DNA of 64,000 bases from Levilactobacillus brevis (GCA_003666485.1 CP032931.1:434001-498000); one strand, 5' to 3'. Counted from the first letter of the stretch, positions 17,361-27,520 are shown. Program-made: numbers and translations. The notes: generated by a model from the letters alone, not told the origin.

Positions 17361-18095
17361 ATGGGTAAATTAGATGGTAAAGTCGCAATCATCACGGGTG
17401 CCGCACAAGGCATGGGAGCCGCTCACGCCAAGCTGTTCGTTAGTGAGGGCGCAAAAGTCGTCATTACCGACGTCAAAGAGGCTGAAGGCAAGCAGTTGGC
17501 AGCGGATCTCGGTGACGCCGCTATTTTCATCAAACATGATGTGACCAGTGCAGCCGACTGGCAAACCGTCGTGGACCAAACCAAGGCCAAGTTCGGCCGC
17601 ATCGACATCTTGGTCAACAACGCGGGGATTACGTTTGCCAAGAGACTCCAGGATATTAGCGAAGATGACTACATAAAGATCTTTAAGATCAACCAGCTCG
17701 GCACCTTCCTGGGGGTCAAGACCGTTGCCAAAGAGATGGTCGCCCAACATGCCGGATCAATCGTGAACATTTCATCACTGAACGGCCTCGTCGGTGGCGC
17801 CGTGGGGTACACCGACACCAAGTTTGCCGTGCGGGGGATGACCAAGGCCGCTGCCTTAGAACTGGCCCCATCTGGCGTGCGAGTCAACTCGGTTCACCCA
17901 GGTGTAATTGAAACGCCAATGATCTCGCAACCGGGGACGGAAGAGGCCGTTAAGCAATTCGCCAAGGCCATTCCGCTACGGCGCATTGCCAAGCCAGAAG
18001 AAGTCTCGAAGCTGGTCTTGTTCGTGGCGTCGGATGATGCCAGTTACGCAACCGGTTCCGAGTTCGTGGTCGATGGCGGGATGTCAGCGCAGTAA
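17361..18095 (+). CDS. Short-chain dehydrogenase/reductase
   Basis: 244-aa classical SDR: TGAAQGMG cofactor motif, NNAG, catalytic Ser in ISSLNGLVG, Tyr and Lys in GYTDTKFAV (YxxxK), and the C-terminal EFVVDGG. Likely an NAD(P)(H)-dependent oxidoreductase of secondary alcohols or ketones; substrate cannot be read from sequence. GGAGG (17345-17349) supports ATG 17361 rather than 17343. Preceded by a cre site, followed by a terminator. A second SDR lies at 51650. Confidence 0.88.
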   Translation: MGKLDGKVAIITGAAQGMGAAHAKLFVSEGAKVVITDVKEAEGKQLAADLGDAAIFIKHDVTSAADWQTVVDQTKAKFGRIDILVNNAGITFAKRLQDISEDDYIKIFKINQLGTFLGVKTVAKEMVAQHAGSIVNISSLNGLVGGAVGYTDTKFAVRGMTKAAALELAPSGVRVNSVHPGVIETPMISQPGTEEAVKQFAKAIPLRRIAKPEEVSKLVLFVASDDASYATGSEFVVDGGMSAQ

Positions 18096-18118
18096 TGCTT
18101 TAATTAGTGATATGAAAA

Positions 18119-18157
18119 GGGTCGTGCAAGACGTTATGGTTCTTGCACAACCCTTTT
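18119..18157. terminator. Terminator between SDR and purH
   Basis: GGGTCGTGCAAG (18119-18130) pairs with CTTGCACAACCC (18142-18153), one mismatch, followed by TTTTT on the plus strand and preceded by AAAA. It may serve both convergent genes. Confidence 0.75.
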
Positions 18158-18170
18158 TGTGTACCAACGA

Positions 18171-19700
18171 TTAGTGGCGGAAGTGACGGTTGCCCGTGAA
18201 AATCAACGCGACGCCGAGCTTGTCAGCCATGGCGATGGAATCCTTGTCACGAATGCTCCCGCCTGGTTCGGCGATGGCCGTGATGCCGTGTTCGGCTGCG
18301 TAGGCGACGCAATCATCCATGGGGAAGAAGGCGTCGGAGACCAGGACGCCCTGCGCGTAGTTGGGCTTGGTCTCTGCTTTGCCGACCGCAATCTTGACAG
18401 CGTCGATCCGGTTCATTTGCCCCGGGCCCACCCCAAGCGTTTGGTCCGCAGTGTTGATCAGAATCGCGTTACTCTTAACGAACTTGATGGCCTTCAAGCC
18501 AAAGCCGATGGCCGCCAGTTGGTCAGCGCTAGGCTGGGCGTGACTGACCACTTGGAAGCTAGCGGGGTCGTCGATCACATTGTCGCGTTCCTGGCGCAAT
18601 AGACCGCCACGGACACTGACCAGTTCGTCGGCTTCCGGGTCCTTGGCCGTACTGAAATCGACCGTCAGGAGGCGAAGATTTTTCTTCTTGGCCAGCACGT
18701 CATAAGCGTCGTCGTCAAAGGCGGGGGCGATGATGATCTCTAAGAAGAGCTTGTGCATCTTAGTCGCTGTGGCCAAATCAACTGGACGATTCAAGACGAT
18801 GATACCCCCAAAGATGGAAATGTTATCGGCGGCATAGCACTTATCCCAAGCGGTTGAGAGATCTGCCGCGGAGCCGATGCCGCAGGGATTCATGTGTTTT
18901 AGAGCAACGACGGTTGGGTCGTCAAATTCGCGAATCAGTCCCAGCGCGGCATCCGCATCCTTGATGTTGTTAAAGGAAAGCGGCTTGCCGTGTAGTTGTT
19001 GGGCCGCCGCAATGGAGAACGGTGCGGGCCGGTAGTCTTGATAGAAGGTCGCCGTTTGTTGCGGGTTTTCGCCGTAACGCAGGGCTTGTTTGCGTTTGTA
19101 AGTGAGCGTCAATGTGTCGGGCTTGGCGTCGTCGGTCAGGTAGGTCGCGATGACGGCATCATAGTGGGCCGTGTGGTGAAAGACCTTGGCTGCCAAATGC
19201 TTGCGGAACCGGAGATCATCCGTATGTTCAGCCAGAGCGTGGCCCACCTGATCATAGTCGGCGGGGTCGCAAACGACCAGCACGTCCCGGTAGTTTTTGG
19301 CCGCTGCCCGAATCAAAGAAGGCCCGCCGATATCGATTTGCTCAACGGCCGCCGCTAAGGTCACATCGGGTTGTGCAATCGTTTCAGCAAAGGGGTAGAG
19401 GTTCACGCAGACCAGGTCGATGGGTGTAATGGCGTGGTCCACCAAGGTCTGTTGGTGTTCTGGGTTATCACGGCGCGCCAAGATGCCGCCGAATACCAGC
19501 GGATTGAGCGTCTTGACCCGGCCGTCCAACATTTCTGGGAAATGCGTCACCTCTTCAATTGGCGTGACGGCCATACCAGCCGCAGCCAAGGCCGCTTGGG
19601 TCCCACCGGTGGAGACAATTTCAAAGTCTTGGGCAAGTAACATTTGGGCAAATTCAACGAGTCCCGTCTTATCGGAAACACTTAACAAAGCACGGCGCAT
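18171..19700 (-). CDS. purH: Bifunctional AICAR transformylase/IMP cyclohydrolase
   Basis: 509 aa, full length. The N-terminal IMP cyclohydrolase domain ([35 protein letters not shown]) is followed by the AICAR formyltransferase domain ([40 protein letters not shown]). It performs the last two steps of de novo purine synthesis, AICAR to IMP. GGAGG lies just upstream of the start. No other pur gene is adjacent, so it stands alone here. Identification is secure. Confidence 0.96.
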   Translation of the reverse strand: MRRALLSVSDKTGLVEFAQMLLAQDFEIVSTGGTQAALAAAGMAVTPIEEVTHFPEMLDGRVKTLNPLVFGGILARRDNPEHQQTLVDHAITPIDLVCVNLYPFAETIAQPDVTLAAAVEQIDIGGPSLIRAAAKNYRDVLVVCDPADYDQVGHALAEHTDDLRFRKHLAAKVFHHTAHYDAVIATYLTDDAKPDTLTLTYKRKQALRYGENPQQTATFYQDYRPAPFSIAAAQQLHGKPLSFNNIKDADAALGLIREFDDPTVVALKHMNPCGIGSAADLSTAWDKCYAADNISIFGGIIVLNRPVDLATATKMHKLFLEIIIAPAFDDDAYDVLAKKKNLRLLTVDFSTAKDPEADELVSVRGGLLRQERDNVIDDPASFQVVSHAQPSADQLAAIGFGLKAIKFVKSNAILINTADQTLGVGPGQMNRIDAVKIAVGKAETKPNYAQGVLVSDAFFPMDDCVAYAAEHGITAIAEPGGSIRDKDSIAMADKLGVALIFTGNRHFRH

Positions 19701-20208
19701 GAGGAGGCCTCCTAGGTAGTTTTTTAAAGTACCCCTATCATACGTGATTTCGTCTGAACAATCAACGGGAACAAAATATAAATATTCGTATATTTACAAA
19801 CTAGTTATAATGAATTGACACGTAAATGAATATAAAATGAATTATAAACGAACAATAATGACTAATCCACGTAACCGGTCCGGGTTCCCGTGGCTACCCG
19901 CTTCAGTCTTGCCCAACTTCGTACAAGCAACGACTTAGCGCGGCGATAACGGTTCAAGTTACTAACCGTAAGTCAATCAGATTGTTACGACTATCGTTGA
20001 TTTAACAGCGTTCTTATAATAAATATAATTGTAAAATCTGGTAACGGAACTGCAATCCTCCTGTTATGGAATGCACATTTAAGTTCGCTATGGTTAAAGA
20101 TGAAATGAGGTGGTGGTCCACAAGAGGCGAGTCTCGCGTGCAGGGGATGCGAATACGCGGGGCTTTAGGAGCTGTACACAATCAACTTGAATAGGAAGTG
20201 CCAAACAT
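19701..20208. other. Divergent intergenic region purH / GH25
   Basis: About 500 nt without genes. A TTGACA lies at 19814, and an AT-rich tract with TATAAT-like sequence near 20013, but neither has a well-spaced partner. Short GC-rich hairpin potential lies around 20120-20165. RBS AGGAAG sits before ATG 20209. Confidence 0.45.
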
Positions 20209-21561
20209 ATGTCGAGTAAACAACAATGGGCCAAGCGCCTGACCAGAACGGTCGTGGCCGCCAGTGCCCTTATCGGAATTGCCTGGGGTGGCGGCCAGAC
20301 CGTGGCCCACGCGAGCACCTTGGCCATTCCGGATATCTCTGAGTGGCAGGGCAAGTTGACGGCCAGTCAGGTCGCTAATTTGAAAAGTCAGGTGTCGTTC
20401 GTCATTAACCGGCGGCAATATGGATCATCTTATAAAGACCTGTACGCCACCAACAACACGGCGTTGTACGTCAAGTATGGGATTCCGTTCGGGGAGTACG
20501 ATTACGCCCGGTTCACCAGTGCGGCGAGCGCCAAACAAGAGGCCAAGGATTTCTACAATCGGTCGAATAAGAATGCCAAGTTTTACGTGTTAGATTTTGA
20601 AGAAAACGACGTCACGTCGGGGACGACCAACGCCGCGGTCAAGGCCTGGTATGATGAAATGAGTGCGCTGACGAATAAGAAATTGGTGTTCTATTCTTAC
20701 CAATCATTTGCCACCAGCTATGCCAACACCGCCCGGCAAAACTTCGATGCGCAATGGATCGCCAACTATTCATCAACACCGACGATTACCCACGCGCTGT
20801 GGCAGTACACGGACCACAACTATTTGTCGGCGCTGGGTGAATATACGGATAACAGCAAGGCTATAACCTCAGTCCATCCCGTTTCTTGGTGGACGGACGC
20901 CACGACGACCGCGCTAACGCACACGACCTACGCTTACAGCAGCTATAAGAAGGGCCAACACATCTACCTACATAAAGGGGCAACCAAGGATGCGGATGGT
21001 ACGGCAATTGCGGCCAGCGACCGGCAGCAATTTTATAAGATCAGCAAGGTGAAGAGCGTCACCTCGGGCAAGTCCAAGCAGGCCCTGTACCTGAGCGGTT
21101 TGAACCAGTGGGTGCTGTCGGAAGACGCGACCGGCTATTGGGTCGGCCAACACGGCTCCTTCACGTTGAATCATAAGTTGAATCTTTATTCAGATTCGAG
21201 CCTCACGAAGAAGACGGGCGGTTACTACGTGGCTGGCGATACGGTGGCTGGTAAGATTGTCAAGGCCCCAAGTGGCAAGTCGTACCGTATCAAGACCAAG
21301 CTGGGATACTTGTCCGCCAATTCCAAATATTCAAATCACGCGTACTATGAATCATTGGGATCTAGCAAGACGATTACGACTAAGAAGAAAGTCTACGAAT
21401 ACGCCAAGTCTTCATTTGCGAAGAGTAGCCGAAAACAGGCCGTTAAGAAGGGCACCAAGCTGACCGTCACGGGCGTTAAGAAGCGGTCAACTGGGTCACG
21501 GTACTTCGTCTTGAGCAACGGGCGTTACGTCACAGCGCTTCAAAGCTACGTGCAGAAATAA
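20209..21561 (+). CDS. Secreted GH25 muramidase with C-terminal wall-binding repeats
   Basis: 450 aa. A signal peptide is cleaved near VAHAST. A GH25 lysozyme domain spans about 38-225, with DISEWQG and VLDFEEND carrying the conserved Asp/Glu and ALWQYTD near the end. It cleaves the MurNAc-GlcNAc bond. The C-terminal 220 residues contain two or three Tyr/Lys/Ser-rich modules (YKKGQHIYLHKGA, NLYSDSSLTKKTGGYYV, KKVYEYAKSSFAKSS) resembling lactobacillus surface-layer/DUF5776 attachment repeats. Likely an autolysin. A small secreted protein follows after 20 nt. Confidence 0.85.
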   Translation: MSSKQQWAKRLTRTVVAASALIGIAWGGGQTVAHASTLAIPDISEWQGKLTASQVANLKSQVSFVINRRQYGSSYKDLYATNNTALYVKYGIPFGEYDYARFTSAASAKQEAKDFYNRSNKNAKFYVLDFEENDVTSGTTNAAVKAWYDEMSALTNKKLVFYSYQSFATSYANTARQNFDAQWIANYSSTPTITHALWQYTDHNYLSALGEYTDNSKAITSVHPVSWWTDATTTALTHTTYAYSSYKKGQHIYLHKGATKDADGTAIAASDRQQFYKISKVKSVTSGKSKQALYLSGLNQWVLSEDATGYWVGQHGSFTLNHKLNLYSDSSLTKKTGGYYVAGDTVAGKIVKAPSGKSYRIKTKLGYLSANSKYSNHAYYESLGSSKTITTKKKVYEYAKSSFAKSSRKQAVKKGTKLTVTGVKKRSTGSRYFVLSNGRYVTALQSYVQK

Positions 21562-21581
21562 TAGAAGGAAGTTGAATAATT

Positions 21582-22223
21582 ATGCAACGGAAAACGAAAA
21601 TCATCACGACCGTCACGGCGGCCTTGGCCGTTTTGGCGTTGGGGTCGGGCACAGCGCTACAAATTCACGCGGCGAACGACGTCAGTTCGGTGGGCCAAAC
21701 CACGGCGCCAACCACCGCAACGGCCGCTGGCACCAAACTAAAAGCCAAGAGCGCCAGCGGAACGCGGCAAAATTATCAGGTCAATTACAAGGCGACTGAC
21801 GACCAGTCCGCGACCTACCAGAAGACCACGTACGGTGCGACCAGCACGGCCAAGCAACAGGTCGATTACGTGGGACAGGCTGACGGGGCCACGGTCAAGC
21901 TGAACAGCGACACCAAGGCCGTCGTGCAGGGTACCATGGGCCACACCTACGTTCATTGGAACAAGGGAGACTGGTCCGTGACCGCGGTCACCAGTAACGC
22001 CGATGCCACGGGGACACCCAAGCAATTTGCCAAGCAGGTCAATCAGCAACTGGACAAGGCCAGCCTACCGAAGAAGGCCGACACCGGCGCTATCACGGTC
22101 TACAGCCAAAATGAAGACAACGAGACCAACTCCGTGACCTGGCAAGATGGCAAGCAGGTCTACAAGGTCAGCGGGACGGCGGCCGATGCCACGGTCAAGG
22201 TTGCCCAGAACGCTAAGGATTAA
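21582..22223 (+). CDS. Secreted hypothetical protein downstream of lysozyme
   Basis: 213 aa, not recognised. Signal peptide (MQRKTKIITTVTAALAVLALG, cleavage near IHAAN) with no lipobox Cys, then a Thr/Ala/Lys/Gln-rich linker. A C-terminal region has alternating polar/hydrophobic residues and two Trp in HWNKGDWSV. GAAGGAAG RBS lies 20 nt after the lysozyme stop and a strong terminator follows, so it is co-transcribed. It may modulate or bind with the muramidase; that is inference. Confidence 0.75.
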   Translation: MQRKTKIITTVTAALAVLALGSGTALQIHAANDVSSVGQTTAPTTATAAGTKLKAKSASGTRQNYQVNYKATDDQSATYQKTTYGATSTAKQQVDYVGQADGATVKLNSDTKAVVQGTMGHTYVHWNKGDWSVTAVTSNADATGTPKQFAKQVNQQLDKASLPKKADTGAITVYSQNEDNETNSVTWQDGKQVYKVSGTAADATVKVAQNAKD

Positions 22224-22272
22224 ACACGCCAATAGGTTGTTTAGATTCAAACCGATTGAAATCATCTGTTGA

Positions 22273-22316
22273 GTAGTTAGTGAGTGAGACGAGTTCTCAC
22301 TTGCTAGCTACTTTTT
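22273..22316 (+). terminator. Terminator after lysozyme operon
   Basis: GTAGTTAG-TG-AGTGAGA pairs with TCTCACT-TG-CTAGCTAC (ending 22311), then TTTTT. Confidence 0.8.
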
Positions 22317-22426
22317 GTTTACAGAGGACTTAGGCACGGTCTTATTGAGAACGAGGCGAGAAAATGCGTGGTCAACTAATTGTGTTAAATTGAACAAGTG
22401 GATTATGTTAAGCTAAACTAAGCATA

Positions 22427-22442
22427 TTGGAAGCGTTTTCCT
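22427..22442 (+). promoter_or_regulatory. cre-like site upstream of cobT
   Basis: TTGGAAGCGTTTTCC matches the cre consensus at all but the last base and lies just before the RBS AAAAGGAGG. A possible promoter, TTGAAC and TAAACT with an 18-nt spacer, lies at about 22390-22419. The position suggests roadblock-type carbon control. Confidence 0.45.
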
Positions 22443-22460
22443 AAAAGGAGGATATCTGTC

Positions 22461-23495
22461 ATGACCTACGTAGTCAAACCTGTTTCACAAGCCGACCGAC
22501 TGGCGGTCCAGCAACAACTTGATCACTTGGCTAAGCCCATTGCTGGTTTAGGGCGATTGGAAGAATTGGCGGTAACCATTGCCGGCATTCAACACCAGCC
22601 GCAGTTGGCAGTCGCGCAACGCTGCTGTTTGATCTTTGCGGCTGATCACGGCGTCGCGAAAGAAGGTGTGTCGGCAACACCGCAAAAAGTCACGGCAATC
22701 CAAGCCGTTAATATGCTACAAGGACATACGGCGGCCGCGGCCATCGCAGCCAGTGTTCACTGTGATCTGCAGGTGATTGATGTCGGGGTCGCAGCCGAGC
22801 TGACGGATTGCCGAATCGTTCAACGAAAAATTCGGTATGGGACGCGTGACCTACTCCAGGAGCCGGCAATGACCTTGGCAGAGGCACAGCAAGCCGTTGC
22901 CATTGGCCATGACGTTGCCCAACAGGCCATTGCACAGGGAAATCGGTTACTATTATTGGGCGAATTGGGGATTGGCAACACAACTTCAGCCGCAGCCATT
23001 TTAGCGGCGCGCTACCATCTCTCAGCGGCACAAATCGTGGGGCATGGGTCCAATATCTCTGACCAGCGTTTCCAACATAAGATCGACGTGGTTACGCAAG
23101 CGCTGCAACGGTGGCAACCGGATGCCGATGATTCGCTGGATATTTTGCGGACAGTTGGCGGCTATGAGATTGGTGCGAAGGTAGGGGCGATGATTGGCGC
23201 AGCTGAGCAGGGCGTGCCGGTGATCTTAGACGGGTTCATTGCCTATGCGGCTTTATCTTTAGCTGAACTGTTGGTTCCCGACATTTCGCAGTATGTCTTG
23301 CTGGCGCACGCGTCAAAAGAAAATGGAACCGACATCGCTCTCAAACATTTGAACCTGAACCCGCTATTGCAGCTCGACTTAGCGGTTGGTGAAGGGACGG
23401 GGGCGCTGCTGGTACTCCCATTGATCGATGCGATTCAAAGCGTGTTGACGCGGATGAATACACAGCAGGATATGCAGTTTGGCTATCAACCGTAG
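22461..23495 (+). CDS. cobT: Nicotinate-nucleotide:dimethylbenzimidazole phosphoribosyltransferase
   Basis: 344 aa, normal CobT length. Motifs include KPIAGLGRLEELA, FAADHGVAKEGVSATP, LLLLGELGIGNTTSAAA, ILDGFIAYAAL and AHASKENGT with the C-terminal catalytic Glu region VGEGTGALLVLPLIDA. It makes alpha-ribazole 5'-phosphate (or an analogue with another base) for the lower ligand of cobamides. It stands alone without other cobamide genes, so it may serve salvage or lower-ligand exchange. RBS AAAGGAGG is clear. Confidence 0.93.
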   Translation: MTYVVKPVSQADRLAVQQQLDHLAKPIAGLGRLEELAVTIAGIQHQPQLAVAQRCCLIFAADHGVAKEGVSATPQKVTAIQAVNMLQGHTAAAAIAASVHCDLQVIDVGVAAELTDCRIVQRKIRYGTRDLLQEPAMTLAEAQQAVAIGHDVAQQAIAQGNRLLLLGELGIGNTTSAAAILAARYHLSAAQIVGHGSNISDQRFQHKIDVVTQALQRWQPDADDSLDILRTVGGYEIGAKVGAMIGAAEQGVPVILDGFIAYAALSLAELLVPDISQYVLLAHASKENGTDIALKHLNLNPLLQLDLAVGEGTGALLVLPLIDAIQSVLTRMNTQQDMQFGYQP

Positions 23496-23627
23496 AATGG
23501 TCACCCCAAAAGCCAGTCCTGGCTGCCCCCCTTAATTTCTGATAACGATTTTTTTAAAATAAGTTCTAGCCACCAACGGTCCTGAGCCTTAAACTAGAGC
23601 TATGGAAATTAACGGGAGGGGTTGCTT

Positions 23628-24797
23628 TTGAAAAATCTCCGTCAACCAGAGTCGGGATTTTCCTGGTTCTATCAACGCTTTTTAAATAATCATATTACAA
23701 TTTTACTGTTAAACATTTTTCTCTTGTTGTTGGTCTTGAATGAATTGATGCAAAACGCTTGGATCCTAACGCCGGTGTGGAAATTCATCGGTATCACCAT
23801 GCCAGCCATCGTGGTGGCGGGGATTCTCTTCTACGTGCTTGACCCGTTCGTCCATTTCATGGAACGGCGCTTGCACCTGCGCACGGGACTAGCGATTGCG
23901 GTGGCCATGATCCTGACGGTGGGTATCATCGTCGCCATTTTTCTCAATCTGATTCCGTTTCTCACCAAGCAGACCAGCGGCATCATCGGCGCGCTACCGC
24001 AGTTTGCCAACGACATGCTCCACAACATCAATCACCTGAATCAGGAGCACCACTGGTTGTCCAACAGCAATCTCGCCGACATCAACCAGCGGGTCTCGAC
24101 GTACTTCTCCAAACGAGGACTGAATCTGCTGACCGGGACGCTGAGCTCGTTGGGCAACGTGGTCACGACCGTCAGCGACTGGATCATTACCATTATCACG
24201 GCGCCGCTGGTTCTGTTCTTTATGCTAAAGGACGGTTCGCGGTTCCCACATTACATCAGTCAGGTCGTGCCCACGGCGTACCGGAGCCGCTTCGTAACGA
24301 TGCTTGACCAGATGAATGTGAAGGTCAGCTCTTATGTGCGAGGACAACTGACCGTGGCGCTGTGCGTGCTGATCATTTTCACCACCGGCTACTCGATCAT
24401 CGGCCTGCGATACGCGTTACTGATTGGGCTGCTGGCGGGGCCACTGAACTTGATTCCGTACTTCGGGTCGGCCATCGCGTTGGTTCCGGCGCTCATCATC
24501 GGTGTCGTCACCAGTCCCTCGATGCTACTGGGCGTGGTCATCGTGTACCTGATCGAATGGGTCTTGGAAACACAGGTCCTGTCGCCGTTGATCATGGGCA
24601 ATAGCCTGGCGATGCACCCCATCACCATCGTCTTCGTTCTGCTGGCCGGGGGCAAAATGTTCGGCTTAGTCGGCGTCATTTTCGGGGTACCGGGCTTTGC
24701 CGTGCTCAAGGTCTTGGCCACCACCGCATTCCAGTGGTACCAGGAGTATTCGGCGCTCTATCCGGACGTCTTGCCGCCAGACGAGTTGGAACCTTAA
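23628..24797 (+). CDS. AI-2E family membrane transporter
   Basis: About 389 aa with roughly seven to eight helices: two at the N-terminus, the long amphipathic/soluble segment typical of the family (about 120-215), then four to five helices including IGLLAGPLNLIPYFGSAIALVPALIIG and the ETQVLSPLIMGNSLAMHP loop, a family hallmark. Members export small molecules or act in Na/H exchange; the AI-2 link is not general. A TTG start at 23628 fits the GGGAGGGG RBS (23613-23620) better than TTG 23622. Confidence 0.85.
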   Translation: MKNLRQPESGFSWFYQRFLNNHITILLLNIFLLLLVLNELMQNAWILTPVWKFIGITMPAIVVAGILFYVLDPFVHFMERRLHLRTGLAIAVAMILTVGIIVAIFLNLIPFLTKQTSGIIGALPQFANDMLHNINHLNQEHHWLSNSNLADINQRVSTYFSKRGLNLLTGTLSSLGNVVTTVSDWIITIITAPLVLFFMLKDGSRFPHYISQVVPTAYRSRFVTMLDQMNVKVSSYVRGQLTVALCVLIIFTTGYSIIGLRYALLIGLLAGPLNLIPYFGSAIALVPALIIGVVTSPSMLLGVVIVYLIEWVLETQVLSPLIMGNSLAMHPITIVFVLLAGGKMFGLVGVIFGVPGFAVLKVLATTAFQWYQEYSALYPDVLPPDELEP

Positions 24798-24834
24798 CGT
24801 TTGATTAAGCGATAATTTCATTTCAAAATTGGTA

Positions 24835-24869
24835 AAAACGGCGTGGCCACTGCGGTCTCGTCGTTTTTT
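24835..24869 (+). terminator. Terminator after AI-2E transporter
   Basis: AAAACGGCG (24835-24843) pairs with CGTCGTTTT (24859-24867) with one G-T pair, followed by further T. Confidence 0.75.
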
Positions 24870-24965
24870 AACGTCTCGCCCGAACGGAACTGCCGGGCAA
24901 CTTTAAGTTTGCGCAAAGCCGGCTTTGGGATACTCGGAACATGTTACGAAATGGAGGCGACCCTA

Positions 24966-26408
24966 ATGAACTTTTTCAAACGGGCCTGGTTAAACGTGTG
25001 GGCGAAGAAGGGCCGGTCAGTCTTGCTGATCCTGGTCTCGTCCGCCATTTTGATGTTTGTCCTGGCCGGATTATTGATTCGCAGCGCGGCGGTGAAAGCC
25101 ACCGACCAAGCGAAGGCCGATGTCGGCGCGACCGTCACGTTGTCCGCCAACCGACAAGCGGCGTTTAAGAAGATGCAGAGCAGTAGCACGAGTAAATCCA
25201 GTCGGCCGAAGATGACGCTGACGCCGATCAAGCTGAGTACGGCGACCAAGATCTCGCAGCTCAGCAATGTGAAAAGCACGAACGTGACCAGCACTACCAC
25301 GGTCAACGCCAAGTCCTATGACGTGGTATCGACCAGCAGCGGCATGGGCAGTAGCGGCGGTCCTGGCGGGATGAAAGGCAAGACGTCCAGTAGCGGGGAC
25401 ACCCAAATCGATGGGGTGACCGCCACGAGTCTGACGAGTGATTTCAGTAACAGCCAGAGCAAGATCACCAAAGGCCGCGGCATTACCGCAGCCGATAAGA
25501 ACACCAACCACGTGGTCATCGAAAAGAACCTGGCTAGCCAAAACAATCTGACGGTTGGCGACACGCTGACCGTGAAGAAGACGACGGGTAAGAAGGCCAC
25601 GGTCAAGCTGAAAGTCGTTGGTATCTACCGGGCCAGCTCGACCAGTTCCAGTACGGCCGGACCCATGAGCACGGATCCTAGCAACACCATGTACACGTCT
25701 TACACCTTGGCCAACAGCTTCAAGGGCAGCAAGTATGCCGGGACGGCGGACTCCGTGACGTTTAACGTGACGAATCCCGCCAAGGTCAGTAGCGTTAAAG
25801 CCGCGGGCAAGAAGCTGATCAATACCAGCACCTACTCGCTGAGTACCGACGACGCCAGCTACCAAACGGTCAAGGCATCGATGAAGACCATTGAAGGGTT
25901 TGCCAATAAAATTGTTTGGCTGGTCGCCATTGCCGGGACCATTATCCTGGCCCTGATCGTCATCTTGATGATTCGTGAACGCCGCTTTGAAATTGGTGTG
26001 CTCCTGTCCCTAGGCGAAGCACGCTGGAAAATCGTGGCCCAATTCTTCACGGAAATGTTGATGGTCATCGTGGTGGCCGTGGCCATTGCGGGTGCCGGCG
26101 GCAAATTTGTCGGTGACCAACTGGGGTCGCAGCTAGTTGAACAAAGCACCACGAGTCAAACAGTCTCGTCGGGCGTTAGCGGCCAATCTGCTGGGCAACC
26201 AGGCGGTGGTATGAAGGGCGGCAACGGCGGTCCGGGGATGCAACAAAACACCAGCACCAAGGCAGCGGATACCGACCTTGACATTCAAGTGAGTGCCGTG
26301 AATCTGGCAGAACTGGGCGGCTTCGGCTTAGCCATCACGTTCCTGTCGATCATGATCGCATCCGGCGGTATCTTACGCCTGGAACCGAAGAAAGTCTTGA
26401 TTTCCTAA
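24966..26408 (+). CDS. ABC transporter permease (MacB/FtsX type)
   Basis: 480 aa. One N-terminal helix (GRSVLLILVSSAILMFVLAG) is followed by a large extracytoplasmic MacB-like periplasmic core domain, unusually rich in Ser/Thr/Lys/Gly, and three C-terminal FtsX helices (about 320-345, 365-395 and 450-475). A Gly/Gln/Pro-rich insert (SGQSAGQPGGGMKGGNGGPG) lies between helices 3 and 4. ATG 24966 follows TGGAGG. The ATPase gene begins 14 nt downstream. Such pairs export peptides, lipids or drugs by mechanotransmission; substrate unknown. Confidence 0.85.
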   Translation: MNFFKRAWLNVWAKKGRSVLLILVSSAILMFVLAGLLIRSAAVKATDQAKADVGATVTLSANRQAAFKKMQSSSTSKSSRPKMTLTPIKLSTATKISQLSNVKSTNVTSTTTVNAKSYDVVSTSSGMGSSGGPGGMKGKTSSSGDTQIDGVTATSLTSDFSNSQSKITKGRGITAADKNTNHVVIEKNLASQNNLTVGDTLTVKKTTGKKATVKLKVVGIYRASSTSSSTAGPMSTDPSNTMYTSYTLANSFKGSKYAGTADSVTFNVTNPAKVSSVKAAGKKLINTSTYSLSTDDASYQTVKASMKTIEGFANKIVWLVAIAGTIILALIVILMIRERRFEIGVLLSLGEARWKIVAQFFTEMLMVIVVAVAIAGAGGKFVGDQLGSQLVEQSTTSQTVSSGVSGQSAGQPGGGMKGGNGGPGMQQNTSTKAADTDLDIQVSAVNLAELGGFGLAITFLSIMIASGGILRLEPKKVLIS

Positions 26409-26422
26409 GGAGGACGATGTGC

Positions 26423-27082
26423 ATGTTAAAAACAACTGGTTTGGGGTACTGGTACCAAGATGAAACAGCCCCCTTGTTTCAAGGCATTGATTTGACATTT
26501 GAAGACGGCCAATCCTACGCGATTCTGGGCCATTCCGGAACAGGCAAGACCACGTTTCTGTCACTGATTGCGGGGTTGGATAAGCCCAAGGCAGGAGACA
26601 TTTGGCTGGGCGAACGGTCGTTGAAACAGATTGGCCTGACCAACTATCGCCGCCACGACGTTTCCATCGTGTTTCAGGCCTACAACCTGTTCACCTACAT
26701 GTCGCCGCTGGATAACCTCCTGACGGCCGTGGCTATCACGGGGGCGGAACACGCCGGCGATAAGTTCTTTGCCAAGCGGCCGCTCAACGACCTGGGCATT
26801 GGCGAGGACCTGGCAGTGCGTAACGTGCAACACCTCTCCGGGGGCCAGCAACAACGCGTGGCCATTGCACGCGCCATGGCCTGCGATGCGCCCTTGGTGG
26901 TGGCAGACGAGCCCACAGGGAACCTAGATGAGGACAACACCCGGGAGGTCATCGATCAGTTTCAAAAGCTGGCGCATAAGCAAAATAAGTGCGTGATCAT
27001 CGTGACCCACGAGCCGGACGTAGCCGCCCGGTGCGACCACCAATTCCGCCTGGAAAACAAGCAGTTCACGCAACTGGCTTAA
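26423..27082 (+). CDS. ABC transporter ATP-binding protein (LolD/MacB type)
   Basis: 219 aa with the full nucleotide-binding set: Walker [11 protein letters not shown]-loop VFQAYNLF, signature LSGGQQQR, Walker [12 protein letters not shown] and H-loop VTHEPD. AAGGAGG at 26407-26413 supports ATG 26423 over ATG 26417. Partner of the permease just upstream. No dedicated regulator is adjacent; a long folded-repeat region follows. Confidence 0.9.
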   Translation: MLKTTGLGYWYQDETAPLFQGIDLTFEDGQSYAILGHSGTGKTTFLSLIAGLDKPKAGDIWLGERSLKQIGLTNYRRHDVSIVFQAYNLFTYMSPLDNLLTAVAITGAEHAGDKFFAKRPLNDLGIGEDLAVRNVQHLSGGQQQRVAIARAMACDAPLVVADEPTGNLDEDNTREVIDQFQKLAHKQNKCVIIVTHEPDVAARCDHQFRLENKQFTQLA

Positions 27083-27110
27083 AACTAGATTGATTAAGTC
27101 AGTTGCCTCC

Positions 27111-27150
27111 GTCAGCCAGGGATTTCGCCTGCTGTGGGAGTTGGTTCCAG
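27111..27150 (+). repeat. 5' fragment of type B element
   Basis: GTCAGCCAGG followed by CGCCTGCTGTGGG resembles the first 40 nt of B2-B4. The rest of the element is absent; a separate B-like 3' piece (CTAACTGGGTCGACACAG) lies at 27381-27404 beyond A2, suggesting that A2 and its flanks interrupted or replaced a B copy. Confidence 0.55.
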
Positions 27151-27164
27151 CTGGCCGCCTTACC

Positions 27165-27320
27165 GTTCGCCAAATTTGGACCGTGACGCTGTGGGAAGGA
27201 CCGGTCGAAGCCAAAGGGCGGTCTTCAACCTCGCTTCGAGCCGAAAGTCGCGTCTCGAAGACGCCCGTTTCCAAGCAGGTCACTTGAAAACGCCCACGGC
27301 TGAGTCCAAATTTAGCTCAC
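27165..27320 (-). repeat. Type A folded element A2
   Basis: Outer stem core CCAAATTTGGAC pairs with GTCCAAATTT (27304-27313). Inner stems read on the minus strand: CGTTTTCAAG/CTTGGAAACG, CTTCGAG/CTCGAAG and GGTTGAAG/CTTCGACC. It is nearly identical to A4 (33197) and, reversed, to A7 (41972). Confidence 0.83.
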
Positions 27321-27520
27321 TCACGGCTACATGGCAGATCATCCACTAATGTAGATGAACGTTGCCATTTCAGGTTTCGGCTAACTGGGTCGACACAGCC
27401 GGGAGCATTGAATACCGGCTGACGCTTATCAGTAACACCGAATTGGGCCAGATTTAACTACAGTTCACCTATTGCCAAGAACTAACCCGACTGGCTGTAA
27501 AACATCTCCGTAGCCGAGAG

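Noticed and set aside
22461..23495. Cobalamin or other riboswitch upstream of cobT
   Set aside because: The 237-nt upstream gap shows no B12-box-like conserved core or matching fold; only a promoter and cre-like site.
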